Below, piece after piece: positions 1 to 8,975 of a DNA stretch of 64,000 nucleotides (its first letter is position 1; every line of letters begins with the position of its first letter). A program made the position numbers and the translations under genes. Below the pieces are notes generated by a model. That model did not search any database and had not been told where the DNA came from. It saw only the letters and a list, made by a program, of their open reading frames with translations. The DNA lies in NCBI RefSeq assembly GCF_943193185.1, contig NZ_CALPDE010000002.1:62001-126000 (forward strand), given 5' to 3'. The DNA is from Lactococcus ileimucosae. Lineage in GTDB: Bacteria > Bacillota > Bacilli > Lactobacillales > Streptococcaceae.

Positions 1-1
1 G

Positions 2-787
2 CAGGTAATGACAGAATTTCAAGGGGAATTTCCTGACAAGTTAGAAGATATTAAAAGTCTGCAAGGTATTGGTCCCTATACTGCAGCGGCCATTGCTTCG
101 ATTGCTTTTGGCTTACCTGAACCCGCCATTGATGGAAATTTGATGCGCGTGACGAGTCGATTATTTGAGATTGATGCAGATATTTCGAAGGCTGCTTCTC
201 GTAAAATATTTGATAAAAAGCTGAGAGAACTTATTTCAGAGGAAAATCCTGGAGATTTTAACCAAGCACTCATGGACATTGGTTCAATGGTATGTACGCC
301 TAAAATTGCCAAATGCGAGATTTGTCCTTTAGCTGCCTATTGTCAAGCCAGACCTAAAGGCACGCAACTTAAGTATCCTGTCAAGAGTAAAAAGATAAAG
401 CAGCAGCATATTTACTACAATGCTTATGCATTAAAAAATTCACAAGGTGAATACTACCTCCAAAGACGTCCGACAACAGGTTTACTTGCTAATATGTGGA
501 CTTTTCCCATGCAAGAGATTTCCAAAGAAGAGTTTGATAATGAGGCGTTATTATTGCCCACCAATCTTCCAGATAGTATTTCACGTATGACAAAAGTCGG
601 AGAAATCACTCATGTTTTTTCCCATTTGAAGTGGTTTGTTCAAATTATTGAGTGTATTCCAGAGGAAAATTTTGTTCTTCAAGAAGAAAAACTGAATGAA
701 AATCAACTTTGGGTTAAGCTTTCCGACCTTTCTAAAGTAGCGCTACCGACACCACAGGTCAAAATGTTTAAGTTTTTTAAAGATTAG
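2..787 (+). CDS. mutY: A/G-specific adenine DNA glycosylase, 5' end cut off by the window
   Basis: The enzyme removes adenine mispaired with 8-oxoguanine or guanine in base-excision repair. The frame is open to the window edge, so the N-terminus with the catalytic Glu is missing; an internal ATG at 8 is not the real start. Visible are the helix-hairpin-helix ([12 protein letters not shown], around base 59-95), the catalytic Asp in IDGNLMRV (codon at 131), and the iron-sulfur cysteines in the spacing C-x6-C-x2-C-x5-C (codons at 293, 314, 323, 341). The C-terminal part from about base 400 is the NUDIX-like domain that recognises 8-oxoG ([17 protein letters not shown]). No terminator is evident before pepV. 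Confidence 0.95.
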   Translation, partial: QVMTEFQGEFPDKLEDIKSLQGIGPYTAAAIASIAFGLPEPAIDGNLMRVTSRLFEIDADISKAASRKIFDKKLRELISEENPGDFNQALMDIGSMVCTPKIAKCEICPLAAYCQARPKGTQLKYPVKSKKIKQQHIYYNAYALKNSQGEYYLQRRPTTGLLANMWTFPMQEISKEEFDNEALLLPTNLPDSISRMTKVGEITHVFSHLKWFVQIIECIPEENFVLQEEKLNENQLWVKLSDLSKVALPTPQVKMFKFFKD

Positions 788-821
788 TTTTCCCCTGAGA
801 AATGCAAACGTTTTACTTTTT

Positions 822-830
822 TGGTATAAT
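822..830 (+). promoter_or_regulatory. extended -10 promoter of pepV
   Basis: TGGTATAAT is an extended -10 element (TG-N-TATAAT), 66 nt upstream of the pepV start. No good -35 hexamer sits 17 nt upstream, which is normal for extended -10 promoters. Confidence 0.6.
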
Positions 831-896
831 TATAGCAGTTTAGAAAAAAGATTTTTTGTGAGAGTGTTCGCAAAAGGTCGAAAAATGGAGGCACTC

Positions 897-2303
897 ATGA
901 CAACTATTGATTTTACTGCAGAAGTAGAAAAGCGCAAAGACGCAATGCTTGAAGATTTGTTTGAACTTCTTCGTATTGATTCAGCAATGGATATGGACAA
1001 CGCGGATAAGGAGAACCCATTTGGTCCTGGACCTCGTAAAGCCCTTGACAAATTCTTGGAATTGGCTGAGCGTGACGGCTACCAAACTAAAAACTATGAC
1101 AACTACGTTGGTCACTTTGAATATGGTGAAGGCGATGAAGTTTTAGGTATCTTTGGTCACTTGGACGTTGTTCCTGCAGGTTCTGGCTGGGATTCAAACC
1201 CATTTGAACCTGAAATACGTAACGGGAACCTTTACGCACGTGGTGCTTCAGACGATAAAGGCCCAACTATGGCTTGTTACTATGGTTTGAAAATCTTGAA
1301 AGACCTTGGTGTCCCATTGTCTAAAAAAATCCGTTTCATCGTGGGTACAAACGAAGAAACAGGTTGGAAAGATATGGACTACTACTTCGAACACTGTGAA
1401 TTACCATTGCCAGATTTTGGATTCTCTCCAGATGCGGAATTCCCAATCATCAATGGTGAAAAAGGTAATGTTACAGAATACCTTCACTTTGACGGAAAAA
1501 ATGCTGGTCCTGTAGTACTCCACTCTTTCAAAGCTGGTTTAGCTGAAAACATGGTTCCAGAGTCTGCAACTGCAGTAATCTCAGGTGCGACAGACCTTCA
1601 AGCAAAATTGGAAGCTTTTGTTGCTGAAAATGCAGACAAAAACTTGCGCTTTGACCTTGAAGAAGCTGACGGTAAAGCAACAATAACAGTTTATGGTAAA
1701 TCTGCACACGGTGCAATGCCATTTAAAGGAATTAACGGTGCAACTTATCTTGCTAAATTCCTTAACCAATTTGACTTTGAAGCTGGTGCAGCTGCCTATA
1801 TCAAACTTGCTGCTGAAACATTGATCGATGACCACGAAGGTGAAAAATTAGGCACAGCCTATAATGACGAGCTTATGGGTGCAACTTCAATGAATGCAGG
1901 TGTTTGGAACTTTGACGAAAACGGTGAAGGTACGATTGCTCTCAACTTCCGTTTCCCACAAGGAACTGACCAACATAAAATCAAAGCAGTTCTTGAAGCT
2001 CTTGAAGGCGTAAAAGAAGTAACCATGAACGATCACGTGATGGAACCTCACTACGTACCAATGGAAGATGAACTCGTTTCTACATTGATTAGCGTTTACG
2101 AAAAACACACTGGCCTTAAAGGTTACGAAACAGTAATCGGTGGTGGTACATTCGGTCGCCTCCTTAAACGTGGTGTTGCTTACGGTGCAATGTTTGAAGG
2201 TGAAGAAGATACAATGCACCAAGCAAATGAATACAAACCATTGGATGCCCTCTTCAAATCAGCAGTTATCTATGCTGAAGCAATTTACGAATTGGCTAAA
2301 TAA
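897..2303 (+). CDS. pepV: dipeptidase PepV (M20 family)
   Basis: Cytoplasmic di-zinc dipeptidase that releases amino acids from dipeptides after oligopeptide uptake. The frame opens at a GTG at 858, but ATG 897 is preceded by GGAGG with 5 nt spacing and gives 468 residues, the size of lactococcal PepV. Metal-binding motifs are in order: H88 and D90 in GHLDVVPAG, the bridging Asp in ASDDKGP, the catalytic pair in NEETGW, the Asp in SPDAEFP, and a C-terminal His in [11 protein letters not shown]. Codon use is strongly biased (many AAC, CTT, GGT), as in highly expressed lactococcal genes. It is single, with its own promoter and terminator. Confidence 0.96.
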   Translation: MTTIDFTAEVEKRKDAMLEDLFELLRIDSAMDMDNADKENPFGPGPRKALDKFLELAERDGYQTKNYDNYVGHFEYGEGDEVLGIFGHLDVVPAGSGWDSNPFEPEIRNGNLYARGASDDKGPTMACYYGLKILKDLGVPLSKKIRFIVGTNEETGWKDMDYYFEHCELPLPDFGFSPDAEFPIINGEKGNVTEYLHFDGKNAGPVVLHSFKAGLAENMVPESATAVISGATDLQAKLEAFVAENADKNLRFDLEEADGKATITVYGKSAHGAMPFKGINGATYLAKFLNQFDFEAGAAAYIKLAAETLIDDHEGEKLGTAYNDELMGATSMNAGVWNFDENGEGTIALNFRFPQGTDQHKIKAVLEALEGVKEVTMNDHVMEPHYVPMEDELVSTLISVYEKHTGLKGYETVIGGGTFGRLLKRGVAYGAMFEGEEDTMHQANEYKPLDALFKSAVIYAEAIYELAK

Positions 2304-2323
2304 TAAGAATTATGTATATTTTA

Positions 2324-2355
2324 CGGCAGTAGATGAAAATCTGCTGCTGTTTTTT
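2324..2355 (+). terminator. terminator of pepV, member of a dispersed hairpin family
   Basis: An 11-bp stem (2324-2334 with 2339-2349, two G-U pairs) with a GAAA loop is followed by six T. The core GTAGATGAAAATCTGCTG recurs at about 35520 and, inverted, at about 45520. Confidence 0.85.
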
Positions 2356-2401
2356 GTTTCTGGGAATAAAAGAAAAAATTAAAATAAAGTGTCTAAAATT
2401 T

Positions 2402-2410
2402 TGATATAAT
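2402..2410 (+). promoter_or_regulatory. extended -10 promoter abutting acpS; leaderless start likely
   Basis: TGATATAAT ends six nt before the ATG of acpS. Transcription would begin at or within a base of the A of the start codon. The AGAGG just before the ATG is too close (1 nt) to act as a normal ribosome site. Confidence 0.65.
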
Positions 2411-2416
2411 AGAGGA

Positions 2417-2779
2417 ATGATTTACGGTATAGGGATAGATAATGTTGAAATATCTCGCATTATCCAAGCAGTGGAACACAATGCTAAGTTTGCACAACGC
2501 GTTTTAACAATAAGTGAGTTTACTCATTTTGAAAGTTTTACCTCAAAAAAACGGCAGATAGAGTTTTTAGCTGGACGTTGGGCAGCAAAAGAAGCCTTTT
2601 CAAAAGCATTGGGAACAGGTTTTGACAGTCAACTTTCCTTCCATCAAATAGAAATATCTAAAAATGATAAAGGAAAACCTTACTTTTTAAAGCATCCCTT
2701 TGCTGGACAAGCACATTTGAGTATCTCACATAGTAACCAAGAAGCAGTGGCTATGGTTCTTTTGGAAAGTAGAGACTGA
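2417..2779 (+). CDS. acpS: holo-[acyl-carrier-protein] synthase
   Basis: Transfers the 4'-phosphopantetheine arm of coenzyme A to the serine of acyl carrier protein, activating fatty acid synthesis. The 120 residues match the usual AcpS length. Motifs: GIGIDNVEI at residues 5-13 with the magnesium-binding Asp8, and GRWAAKEAFSKALGTG around 52-68 with the second metal ligand Glu. The N-terminal alignment with the family fixes ATG 2417 as the start. The gene lies 22 nt upstream of alr, as in many Firmicutes, and probably forms an operon with it. The mRNA seems to be leaderless (see the promoter entry). Confidence 0.95.
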   Translation: MIYGIGIDNVEISRIIQAVEHNAKFAQRVLTISEFTHFESFTSKKRQIEFLAGRWAAKEAFSKALGTGFDSQLSFHQIEISKNDKGKPYFLKHPFAGQAHLSISHSNQEAVAMVLLESRD

Positions 2780-2801
2780 AAACAAGAAAGGGATAGATAT
2801 T

Positions 2802-3914
2802 ATGAAAGCAGCACCACACCGTCACACACCAGCCGTCATTAAGTTGTCAGCGATTGAGAATAATGTCAAAAAGATGCGAAAGCACATTGGTGATAAACCA
2901 GAGCTTTGGGCAGTCGTAAAAGCCAATGCCTATGGTCATGGTGCAGTTGCGGTTGCACAGCATATTGAGGGTCTTGTGGATGGTTTTTGTGTCTCAAATT
3001 TTGATGAAGCTATCGAACTTCGCCAGCAGCTGATTATCAAACCAATTCTGGTTTTATCAGGGATTGTTCCAGAGCATGCGGAGATTGCTGCCAGCCAACA
3101 CATTACTTTGACTGCACCAAGTTTAGAGTGGCTCCAGCAAGTCATTGCTTCCAATAAAAATAAACATTTTTCGCGTCTGAGAATTCATATCGCGGTAGAT
3201 ACAGGTATGGGACGGATTGGTGTGACAACAGCTGAGGAAGCGAATCAAATTATTGCGCTTGCGGAACAGTATAACATCACGGTTCGAGGAATTTTTACAC
3301 ATTATGCAACTGCTGATGAAAAGGACACTACACAGTTTGAAGAGCAAAAAGCCAAATTTGATGCTTTGGTAAGTCAACTCAGTTATCGACCAAAGTATGT
3401 GCATTCCACAAATTCTGCAGCAGGCTTATGGCAAAATCAAGACGTCCAAGATATTGAACGCATTGGCCTAGCTATGTATGGCTTAAACCCAAGTGGCGAT
3501 GCGTTAGAATTGCCTTATGAGTTAGAGCCGGCCTTGAGCTTGCATTCAGAGCTGACGCATGTGAAAAAAATTCATAAAGGAGATACAGTGGGCTATGGAG
3601 CAACTTTCCGTGCAGAAGAAGACACCTATGTGGGCACAGTTTCAATAGGGTATGCGGATGGTTGGACACGAGATATGCAAGGCTTCAAGGTTCTTGTTGA
3701 TGGACAGTTTTGTGAAATCATCGGGCGCATTTCTATGGATCAAATGACGATTCGCCTTCCAAGACACTATGACATGGGAACTCTAGTGACTTTGATAGGG
3801 AAAAACGGGGATAAAGAAATTACGGTTCAGGATATTGCAAATTGGCGGCAAACCATCGGTTACGAAGTGATTTGTCTCTTATCGGATAGAATTTACCGTG
3901 TATATGAGGAATAA
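2802..3914 (+). CDS. alr: alanine racemase
   Basis: PLP enzyme that interconverts L- and D-alanine, supplying D-Ala for peptidoglycan and teichoic acid D-alanylation. 370 residues. The PLP lysine is K40 in AVVKANAYGHG, and the second catalytic base is Y265 in VGYGATF, at the canonical position. A good ribosome site (AAAGGGA) precedes ATG 2802. It follows acpS by 22 nt and ends in a strong terminator. Confidence 0.97.
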   Translation: MKAAPHRHTPAVIKLSAIENNVKKMRKHIGDKPELWAVVKANAYGHGAVAVAQHIEGLVDGFCVSNFDEAIELRQQLIIKPILVLSGIVPEHAEIAASQHITLTAPSLEWLQQVIASNKNKHFSRLRIHIAVDTGMGRIGVTTAEEANQIIALAEQYNITVRGIFTHYATADEKDTTQFEEQKAKFDALVSQLSYRPKYVHSTNSAAGLWQNQDVQDIERIGLAMYGLNPSGDALELPYELEPALSLHSELTHVKKIHKGDTVGYGATFRAEEDTYVGTVSIGYADGWTRDMQGFKVLVDGQFCEIIGRISMDQMTIRLPRHYDMGTLVTLIGKNGDKEITVQDIANWRQTIGYEVICLLSDRIYRVYEE

Positions 3915-3941
3915 GAACTGCTTTGATGCAGTTCTTATTTT
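3912..3941 (+). terminator. terminator of acpS-alr
   Basis: TAAGAACTGC and GCAGTTCTTA form a 10-bp stem around a TTTGAT loop, overlapping the alr stop and followed by a T-rich run. Confidence 0.85.
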
Positions 3942-3980
3942 ATTACGATTCTATATAAAATACTACAAAATTTAGTCAGT

Positions 3981-4008
3981 TTGACATTTTGTTTAAAAAT
4001 GATATAAT
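3981..4008 (+). promoter_or_regulatory. promoter of the spx-like gene
   Basis: TTGACA (3981-3986), 16-nt spacer, TATAAT (4003-4008) with TG at 4000-4001, so both a consensus -35 and an extended -10. A strong vegetative promoter; the leader is about 40 nt. Confidence 0.85.
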
Positions 4009-4056
4009 TATGTTAAATATAGATGAGATAAAATTAAGAAAGGTGAGGAAAAGGAT

Positions 4057-4491
4057 ATGATAAAAGTATATACTGTCATGGCTTGCAGTTCTTGTAAAAA
4101 AGCCAAAGAATGGCTAACTAATCATGGATTAGAGTTCGAAGAGATTAATTTAGTAACAGATAAAATAGATCCAGAAGATTTCCTTAATATTTTATCTTTG
4201 ACTGAAAATGGCACAGAGGAGATAATATCGACAAGAAGCCGTGCTTATAAGCGCTTGTCTTTAGATTTTGAACGTTTGTCCCTTCATGAACTCGTCGCTA
4301 TAATTGAGGACAACCGTACGCTTTTACGTCGACCATTGATTCTTGATGATAAGCGACTCCAAGTTGGTTATAATGAGGATGATATCCGAAAATTTTTGCC
4401 CCGTTCTGTTCGACGCGTGGAGATGCTTGAAGCGACATATAATATCCGCCAGTTAGATGTGGAACGTACTTTAGAGGAAAAAGCGCAATAA
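4057..4491 (+). CDS. spx: Spx/MgsR-family transcriptional regulator (ArsC fold)
   Basis: Spx proteins bind the alpha C-terminal domain of RNA polymerase and redirect transcription during thiol and envelope stress. The redox switch CxxC is present (C10 and C13 in VMACSSCKKAK). The Spx signature RRPLILDDKRLQVGYNEDDI follows near residues 89-108 and an Arg-rich tail after it. 144 residues, slightly longer than B. subtilis Spx (131) through the acidic C-terminus ending EEKAQ. Lactococci carry several Spx paralogues; which one this is cannot be told from sequence alone. Monocistronic, with a strong promoter and a terminator whose stem begins inside the last codons. Confidence 0.9.
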   Translation: MIKVYTVMACSSCKKAKEWLTNHGLEFEEINLVTDKIDPEDFLNILSLTENGTEEIISTRSRAYKRLSLDFERLSLHELVAIIEDNRTLLRRPLILDDKRLQVGYNEDDIRKFLPRSVRRVEMLEATYNIRQLDVERTLEEKAQ

Positions 4492-4540
4492 AATAAAAGT
4501 GAAATGTAGAGGTTTCATTTTTATTTTATTGCGCTTTTTT
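4481..4540 (+). terminator. long-stem terminator overlapping the spx stop
   Basis: A very long AT-rich inverted repeat (about 4481-4505 with 4512-4536) closes with GCGC pairs and ends in T7. The left arm includes the last codons and stop of spx. No gene is recognised in the following 290 nt up to 4831. Confidence 0.85.
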
Positions 4541-4831
4541 AGGAATCATGGTAACTGAGAAACTCAAAGATATACGGGTATTTAGGAAGTAGAACCCTAT
4601 TTCGAAAGAGAACAGCATGGAAATGAGCCTTAATGTTTCTTGATATGAAAATTTTTATGATGAAGTTAAGAATATAATTCGTCCTCGAGCAAAGAGTATC
4701 TTTCAATAGAAGAAGAGTTTGAGGGAACGCCGGACTTTTTCTTTATGTTATGGGAGTAACTGGGGGAACATAAGCAACATAAAAGTTTATATTTTGTTAA
4801 AATAGATTCAGAATATAGAGGAGTAAATAAA

Positions 4832-5620
4832 ATGATAACAGCTATTGCAACAGATATGGACGGAACATTCTTGGATGAACAATCTACTTATGACAAAAAG
4901 TACTTCTCTGCCCTCCAGCAAAAAATGAATGCCAAAGGAATTCGCTTCATCGTGGCAAGTGGTAATCAGTATTTTAAGTTAAAGTCTTATTTTGAGGACA
5001 TTAAAGATATTATTTTTATCTCTGAAAATGGCGGCATCATTACCATCAATGATGAAGTGGAGATAGTCGCAAGTTTTAACTCAAAAGAGGTGGGCCAAGT
5101 TCTCAGTTTGCTTGCAGATTTAAAGATTCCTGTCGTTGTCTGTGGTGCGAAGAGCGCTTATACTTTAGAGAGTGTTTCAAAAGAATTTGAAACTTTTGCT
5201 CATAAATATTATGAAAAACTAGAGCTTCTTTCTTCTTTTGAACAGCTACCAGAAGATACAGTGGTTAAATTTGCAACAATTATCCCCGAAGCAGAGTTAG
5301 CTACGGTCACAGCAACACTGAATAGCCATTTTAAAAAAGGGATAAAGGCCGTGACAAGCGGCAATATCTATCTGGATATCGTTCTTGAAGGCAGCAATAA
5401 AGGTGCAGCTCTTGAGAAAGTTTTGCGAGAGCTTGAACTTTCCCCTCAAAACTTAGCCTCCTTTGGTGATGCGAATAATGATTTAGAAATGTTAGAGATG
5501 TCCGGCTATTCCTATGCTGTAGCGAATGCCAATGACCAAGCGAAAGCAAGAGCGAAGTGGATTATAGGAAGTAATAAGGAGAAAGCCGTACTTTCTCAGA
5601 TTGAAAAAATCATTCAGTGA
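4832..5620 (+). CDS. Cof-type HAD-superfamily phosphatase
   Basis: Haloacid dehalogenase hydrolase of subfamily IIB; such enzymes dephosphorylate sugar phosphates, flavin nucleotides or similar small molecules, and the substrate cannot be inferred here. Motif I is DMDGT at residues 8-12 with nucleophile D8. Motif II is the Ser in VASGNQ, and motif IV is GDANNDLEM near residue 213. The C2 cap lies in between. 262 residues, normal for the family. AGGAG precedes ATG 4832. It stands alone between two terminators. Confidence 0.9.
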   Translation: MITAIATDMDGTFLDEQSTYDKKYFSALQQKMNAKGIRFIVASGNQYFKLKSYFEDIKDIIFISENGGIITINDEVEIVASFNSKEVGQVLSLLADLKIPVVVCGAKSAYTLESVSKEFETFAHKYYEKLELLSSFEQLPEDTVVKFATIIPEAELATVTATLNSHFKKGIKAVTSGNIYLDIVLEGSNKGAALEKVLRELELSPQNLASFGDANNDLEMLEMSGYSYAVANANDQAKARAKWIIGSNKEKAVLSQIEKIIQ

Positions 5621-5628
5621 AAAGCAGG

Positions 5629-5656
5629 AAAAAGTACAACTGAGGCGTACTTTTTT
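5629..5656 (+). terminator. terminator after the HAD gene
   Basis: AAAAAGTAC (5629-5637) pairs with GTACTTTTT (5647-5655). Confidence 0.75.
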
Positions 5657-5680
5657 ATTTATGTTTTTTAATATAAAAAC

Positions 5681-5735
5681 TTAAGAAAGTATTAAGAAAT
5701 TAAGCTAAAAACTGTTAATAAATTTCTGTTATACT
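5681..5735 (+). promoter_or_regulatory. promoter with 11-nt-period direct repeats upstream of the two-component operon
   Basis: TTAAGAAA occurs at 5681-5688 and 5692-5699, with a degenerate third copy TTAAGCTA at 5700-5707, ahead of a -10 TATACT at 5730-5735 that lacks a good -35. Direct repeats one helical turn apart near -50 to -25 are typical of OmpR/PhoB-type activator sites, so autoregulation by the downstream regulator is likely but inferred. Confidence 0.5.
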
Positions 5736-5764
5736 AATTTCATCAAGTAGAAATGAGGGAAAGG

Positions 5765-6454
5765 ATGAAACATACTGTTTTAATTGTAGATGATGAGAAA
5801 GACATACGTGAAGCGATTGCACTTTATCTGAAGAATGAAGGAATACGTGCCGTTCAAGCAAAAGATGGCGTGGAAGCACTGGAGGTTCTTGATAAAGAAG
5901 AAGTTCATTTAATTATCATGGACGTCATGATGCCTAAGCTTGATGGCATTGAAGCTACTTTTAAAATCCGACAATCTCAGCAGATTCCTATCCTAATGCT
6001 GAGTGCTAAAAGTGAAGATACGGATAAAATTTTAGGCTTGCAAATTGGGGCTGATGATTATTTAACCAAGCCTTTTAATCCTTTAGAATTAATCGCTCGC
6101 GTCAAATCACAACTTCGAAGATATACCTCTCTGGGGAGTTACGAAAAAGGAGAAAAAGTAGTTCAGCTCCGTGGCTTGACCATTGATCAAGAAGGTAAAG
6201 AAGTGAGAGTGGATGGGGAATTGATAAAGTTAACACCTACAGAATTCAAAATTATGGAATTATTGGCTTGCAATGCTGGAAAAGTTTTCTCAATTTCAGA
6301 AATCTATGAACGAGTTTGGCAAGAACCAGGTTTTAATGCAGAAAATACTGTAGCTGTACATATAAGAAAAATTCGTGAAAAAATAGAAGTAAATCCAAAA
6401 AATCCAAAATATTTAAAGGTGGTATGGGGCATTGGTTATAAAATGGAAAAATAA
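5765..6454 (+). CDS. OmpR/PhoB-family response regulator
   Basis: DNA-binding half of a two-component system. The receiver domain (about 1-118) has the acidic pair D9-D10, phospho-acceptor D53 in IIMDVMMPKLDG, and K102 in LTKPF. The winged-helix effector domain (about 130-229) has LTPTEFKIMELL and the recognition helix region ENTVAVHIRKIREK. A longer start at 5753 is possible, but GAGGG placed 5 nt before ATG 5765 favours the shorter 229-residue protein. The next gene overlaps it by 23 nt in another frame, so the kinase is translationally coupled. The signal sensed is unknown. Confidence 0.93.
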   Translation: MKHTVLIVDDEKDIREAIALYLKNEGIRAVQAKDGVEALEVLDKEEVHLIIMDVMMPKLDGIEATFKIRQSQQIPILMLSAKSEDTDKILGLQIGADDYLTKPFNPLELIARVKSQLRRYTSLGSYEKGEKVVQLRGLTIDQEGKEVRVDGELIKLTPTEFKIMELLACNAGKVFSISEIYERVWQEPGFNAENTVAVHIRKIREKIEVNPKNPKYLKVVWGIGYKMEK

Positions 6455-8510
6455 GTTTGGAGTGAGTATCGGGCTAGCTTTACTTCTTTTGGGGGTAAAC
6501 AGTTTAGTTTTTACAGCATTGAATGCTGATCAATATATTTTTAATGATTATTTTCAGTCAAAGTACTTCAAAGAAGAAATTTCGACTTTAGAAGAAGCGC
6601 TAATCAATACTCAGGTAAATCCTAATTTACCAATAGAGGTGACGACAGAAGACATTGAAGAATACCGCATGAATCAGCCAGACAAGTATACGCAAGTGGC
6701 AACGATTAAAGAGGATCCTGTCTTCCTTGAACGTCTCAGTAAAGCTAAAGAAGCTGGCGACAAATCACTTGTAAGAAGACTTGAGGACGAGCAAAATAAA
6801 AAGTTAAGTGAAGTGGATAAATTATTCACAGATGATAAATACGTCACAGAAAAAATAAGAGAGCAGAAAAAAGAACTCATTGCGCAGCAGAAAAAAGCTT
6901 GGATGCCACAATATAAAGAGCTTTCAGCAGATATTAATTATCAAGTGACCGAAACAAGCTCGGGGAAATATCTTGATAATATCTCTGAAAATAAAACTTT
7001 TGCAACAGCGAAAACTTTATTCAAAGGCAATATAAATGAACTTAATTTTGACGGTCCCAATCGCTTTGACGGTCAAATTATTATATTAAAAAATAGCAAC
7101 TTTGATCAAAGAGCATCTTTTAAGAGTTTTACAGAAATGAAAAACCTGACGATTGGACTTCTTTGTGTGAGTATTTTAAGTTTTGCAGCCTTTCTAGTAT
7201 ACTGGAAAAAAGCAGCACAAGATAAGGACTTGCTTCTGGAGAAAACCAAAACATGGGATAAAATAGCTCTTGATGGACAGATTTTCATTGCCTTGATCCT
7301 TTCCCTCCTTTACTTATCACTCATACGTGAGGCTAGAGTCACATGGAATCTTATACCTTTTCTCAAAGAATATTGTTGGGCTTTCTTCGTGCTCTATCTG
7401 CTCGTTCTTGGAGGTTGGGGGATTTACTACAGGGCAAAGGATAGAGAAAATTGGAAGAAAACCTATGTTTCTAGAAGCTTCTCTCTCTTAAAAGAAGCTG
7501 CCAGCAATTTTTCAACAGGTTCGAAAGCTTGGTTCATTTTCTGGAGTATGCTGGCAGCCGCCCTTGGTTTTCTGCTTGCACTGATGTGGGGAGGACAAGC
7601 CATTGTTCTTTACTTGTTCGTGCTTGTGGTTTATCTTTTGCTTCTCTTCGTTTATTTGCTGAGAAGGTTGGCCATGTTTAATCAGACAGTAAAAATTATT
7701 GAGGCGATTGCTCAAGGGAAGAATGCTGAAGTATTAAAAGTCACACCCAGGGGAAAAACTGTTTTTCGAGAAGTTTCTGAAAATCTCAAAAAAATAAATG
7801 AAGAAGTGAAATCTTCAAAAAGTCAGCAAATAAAAAGTGAGCGCCTGAAGACAGAGCTCATTACGAATGTTTCACATGATTTAAGAACACCTTTAACTTC
7901 AATCATCACTTCTGTTGATTTATTGCGTAACGCAGAACTTTCCCAAACCGAAAAAGAAAAATATATTGAAGTCATTGATCAAAAATCAAAACGTCTGAAA
8001 GTTCTTATTGATGACCTTTTTGAAGTTTCAAAAATGGCTAGCGGAAACATTGAGTTGAAAAAAAGTAAAGTTGACCTTGTACAATTGCTAGAGCAGTCAC
8101 TGGCTGAACTCTCTGAAAAAATAGAAGCTTCCTCACTGAAATTTATCACACAAACGGATAAGGAACTGTTGGCGGAAGTGGATGGGGATAAGATGTGGAG
8201 AGTTTTTGAAAATTTAATCCACAATATTTTGAAATACTCGCTGGAAAAGAGTAGAGTTTATATTTCTGCCCATAAAAGTGCTGAAAATACGATTGATTTG
8301 GTCTTTAAAAATATTTCGCGAGAAGAACTGGGAGAAAATAGTCAAGAATTGTCACAGCGCTTTAAAAGAGGAGATTTATCGAGAAATACATCAGGTTCAG
8401 GTTTGGGGCTAGCCATAGCTCAGTCGATTGTGGAAGCACATGACGGTCGTTTCCTTTTAGAAACAGATGGAGACTTGTTCAAAGTAACTCTTTCTTTGCC
8501 AAGTCCGTAA
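6432..8510 (+). CDS. membrane sensor histidine kinase
   Basis: Partner of the preceding regulator. It has one N-terminal membrane segment (about residues 9-30), an extracellular region of about 200 residues rich in Glu and Lys, then several membrane segments between about 235 and 410. The HisKA domain has ITNVSHDLRTPLTS with phospho-acceptor His (codon at 7875, about residue 482), and the HATPase domain has the N box (ENLIHNILKYS) and G box (SGSGLGLAIAQSI). 692 residues from a TTG at 6432 overlapping the regulator; a GTG near 6463 is an alternative. The large extracytoplasmic part and multiple membrane helices resemble kinases sensing envelope damage, but that is inference. Confidence 0.9.
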   Translation: MVIKWKNKFGVSIGLALLLLGVNSLVFTALNADQYIFNDYFQSKYFKEEISTLEEALINTQVNPNLPIEVTTEDIEEYRMNQPDKYTQVATIKEDPVFLERLSKAKEAGDKSLVRRLEDEQNKKLSEVDKLFTDDKYVTEKIREQKKELIAQQKKAWMPQYKELSADINYQVTETSSGKYLDNISENKTFATAKTLFKGNINELNFDGPNRFDGQIIILKNSNFDQRASFKSFTEMKNLTIGLLCVSILSFAAFLVYWKKAAQDKDLLLEKTKTWDKIALDGQIFIALILSLLYLSLIREARVTWNLIPFLKEYCWAFFVLYLLVLGGWGIYYRAKDRENWKKTYVSRSFSLLKEAASNFSTGSKAWFIFWSMLAAALGFLLALMWGGQAIVLYLFVLVVYLLLLFVYLLRRLAMFNQTVKIIEAIAQGKNAEVLKVTPRGKTVFREVSENLKKINEEVKSSKSQQIKSERLKTELITNVSHDLRTPLTSIITSVDLLRNAELSQTEKEKYIEVIDQKSKRLKVLIDDLFEVSKMASGNIELKKSKVDLVQLLEQSLAELSEKIEASSLKFITQTDKELLAEVDGDKMWRVFENLIHNILKYSLEKSRVYISAHKSAENTIDLVFKNISREELGENSQELSQRFKRGDLSRNTSGSGLGLAIAQSIVEAHDGRFLLETDGDLFKVTLSLPSP

Positions 8511-8519
8511 TTTTAAAAG

Positions 8520-8547
8520 AAAAAGCACCGAACAGTGCTTTTTTTTT
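8520..8547. terminator. bidirectional terminator between kinase and csbD
   Basis: AAAAAGCAC, CGAACA loop, GTGC then T9. The A-run on the other arm can act as a T-run for csbD on the minus strand. Confidence 0.8.
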
Positions 8548-8749
8548 ACTTTTTATGATGTTCAAGCTTTTCCTTCACATCTTCTACAGCATCTTCAGAG
8601 GCTTCTTTGATGTCCGCAGCAACTTCTTTCACCTTACCGATAGTTTTATCAAGAATGCCTTCAGCTTTCTTCTTGTTGTCACCTGTAACATCACCAACAA
8701 CTTCTTTAGCGCTACCTTTAAGTTTGTCTGTTGTACCTTTGTCGACCAT
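8546..8749 (-). CDS. CsbD-family stress protein
   Basis: Small hydrophilic protein (67 residues) of the CsbD/YjbJ family, commonly induced by general or envelope stress; its biochemical role is unknown. The typical pattern KLKGSAKEVVGDVTGDNKKKAEG is at residues 9-31, and the rest is a charged amphipathic helix (DKTIGKVKEVAADIKEA) with a His-Lys end. AAGGAGG lies 8 nt before the start. Its position back to back with the two-component system may reflect common stress control, but no shared site was seen. Confidence 0.9.
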   Translation of the reverse strand: MVDKGTTDKLKGSAKEVVGDVTGDNKKKAEGILDKTIGKVKEVAADIKEASEDAVEDVKEKLEHHKK

Positions 8750-8893
8750 ACAAAATTCCTCCTTATTATTTTGTTTCTAACTTTATTCTACTGCTTATGT
8801 TCTGCTTTTGCAAGATATTCAACTTACAAATTTTTTATTTTAAAATCATATTAAGTTTGAAAAATGAGAACGGAATAAAATAAGTTCATATAT

Positions 8894-8922
8894 TTGACTC
8901 TTAATGATTAAACTGTTAAAAT
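8894..8922 (+). promoter_or_regulatory. promoter of hrtRBA
   Basis: TTGACT (8894-8899), 17-nt spacer, TAAAAT (8917-8922). The start would be near 8929, just before the operator. Confidence 0.8.
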
Positions 8923-8933
8923 TTCTCTTAAAG

Positions 8934-8946
8934 TGACACTGTGTCA
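8934..8946 (+). promoter_or_regulatory. HrtR operator
   Basis: TGACACTGTGTCA is a perfect palindrome located at about +5 to +17 relative to the predicted start. It matches the TGACAC-N-GTGTCA type operator known for L. lactis HrtR. Apo-HrtR should block transcription here; heme binding releases it. Confidence 0.85.
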
Positions 8947-8975
8947 TTTTTTGAAAAATAGAAGGAGGAAATAGA

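Noticed and set aside
4670-4759. Short open stretch reading EYNSSSSKEYLSIEEEFEG before the HAD gene
   Set aside because: It has no start codon or ribosome site and no recognised family; at most a gene fragment.
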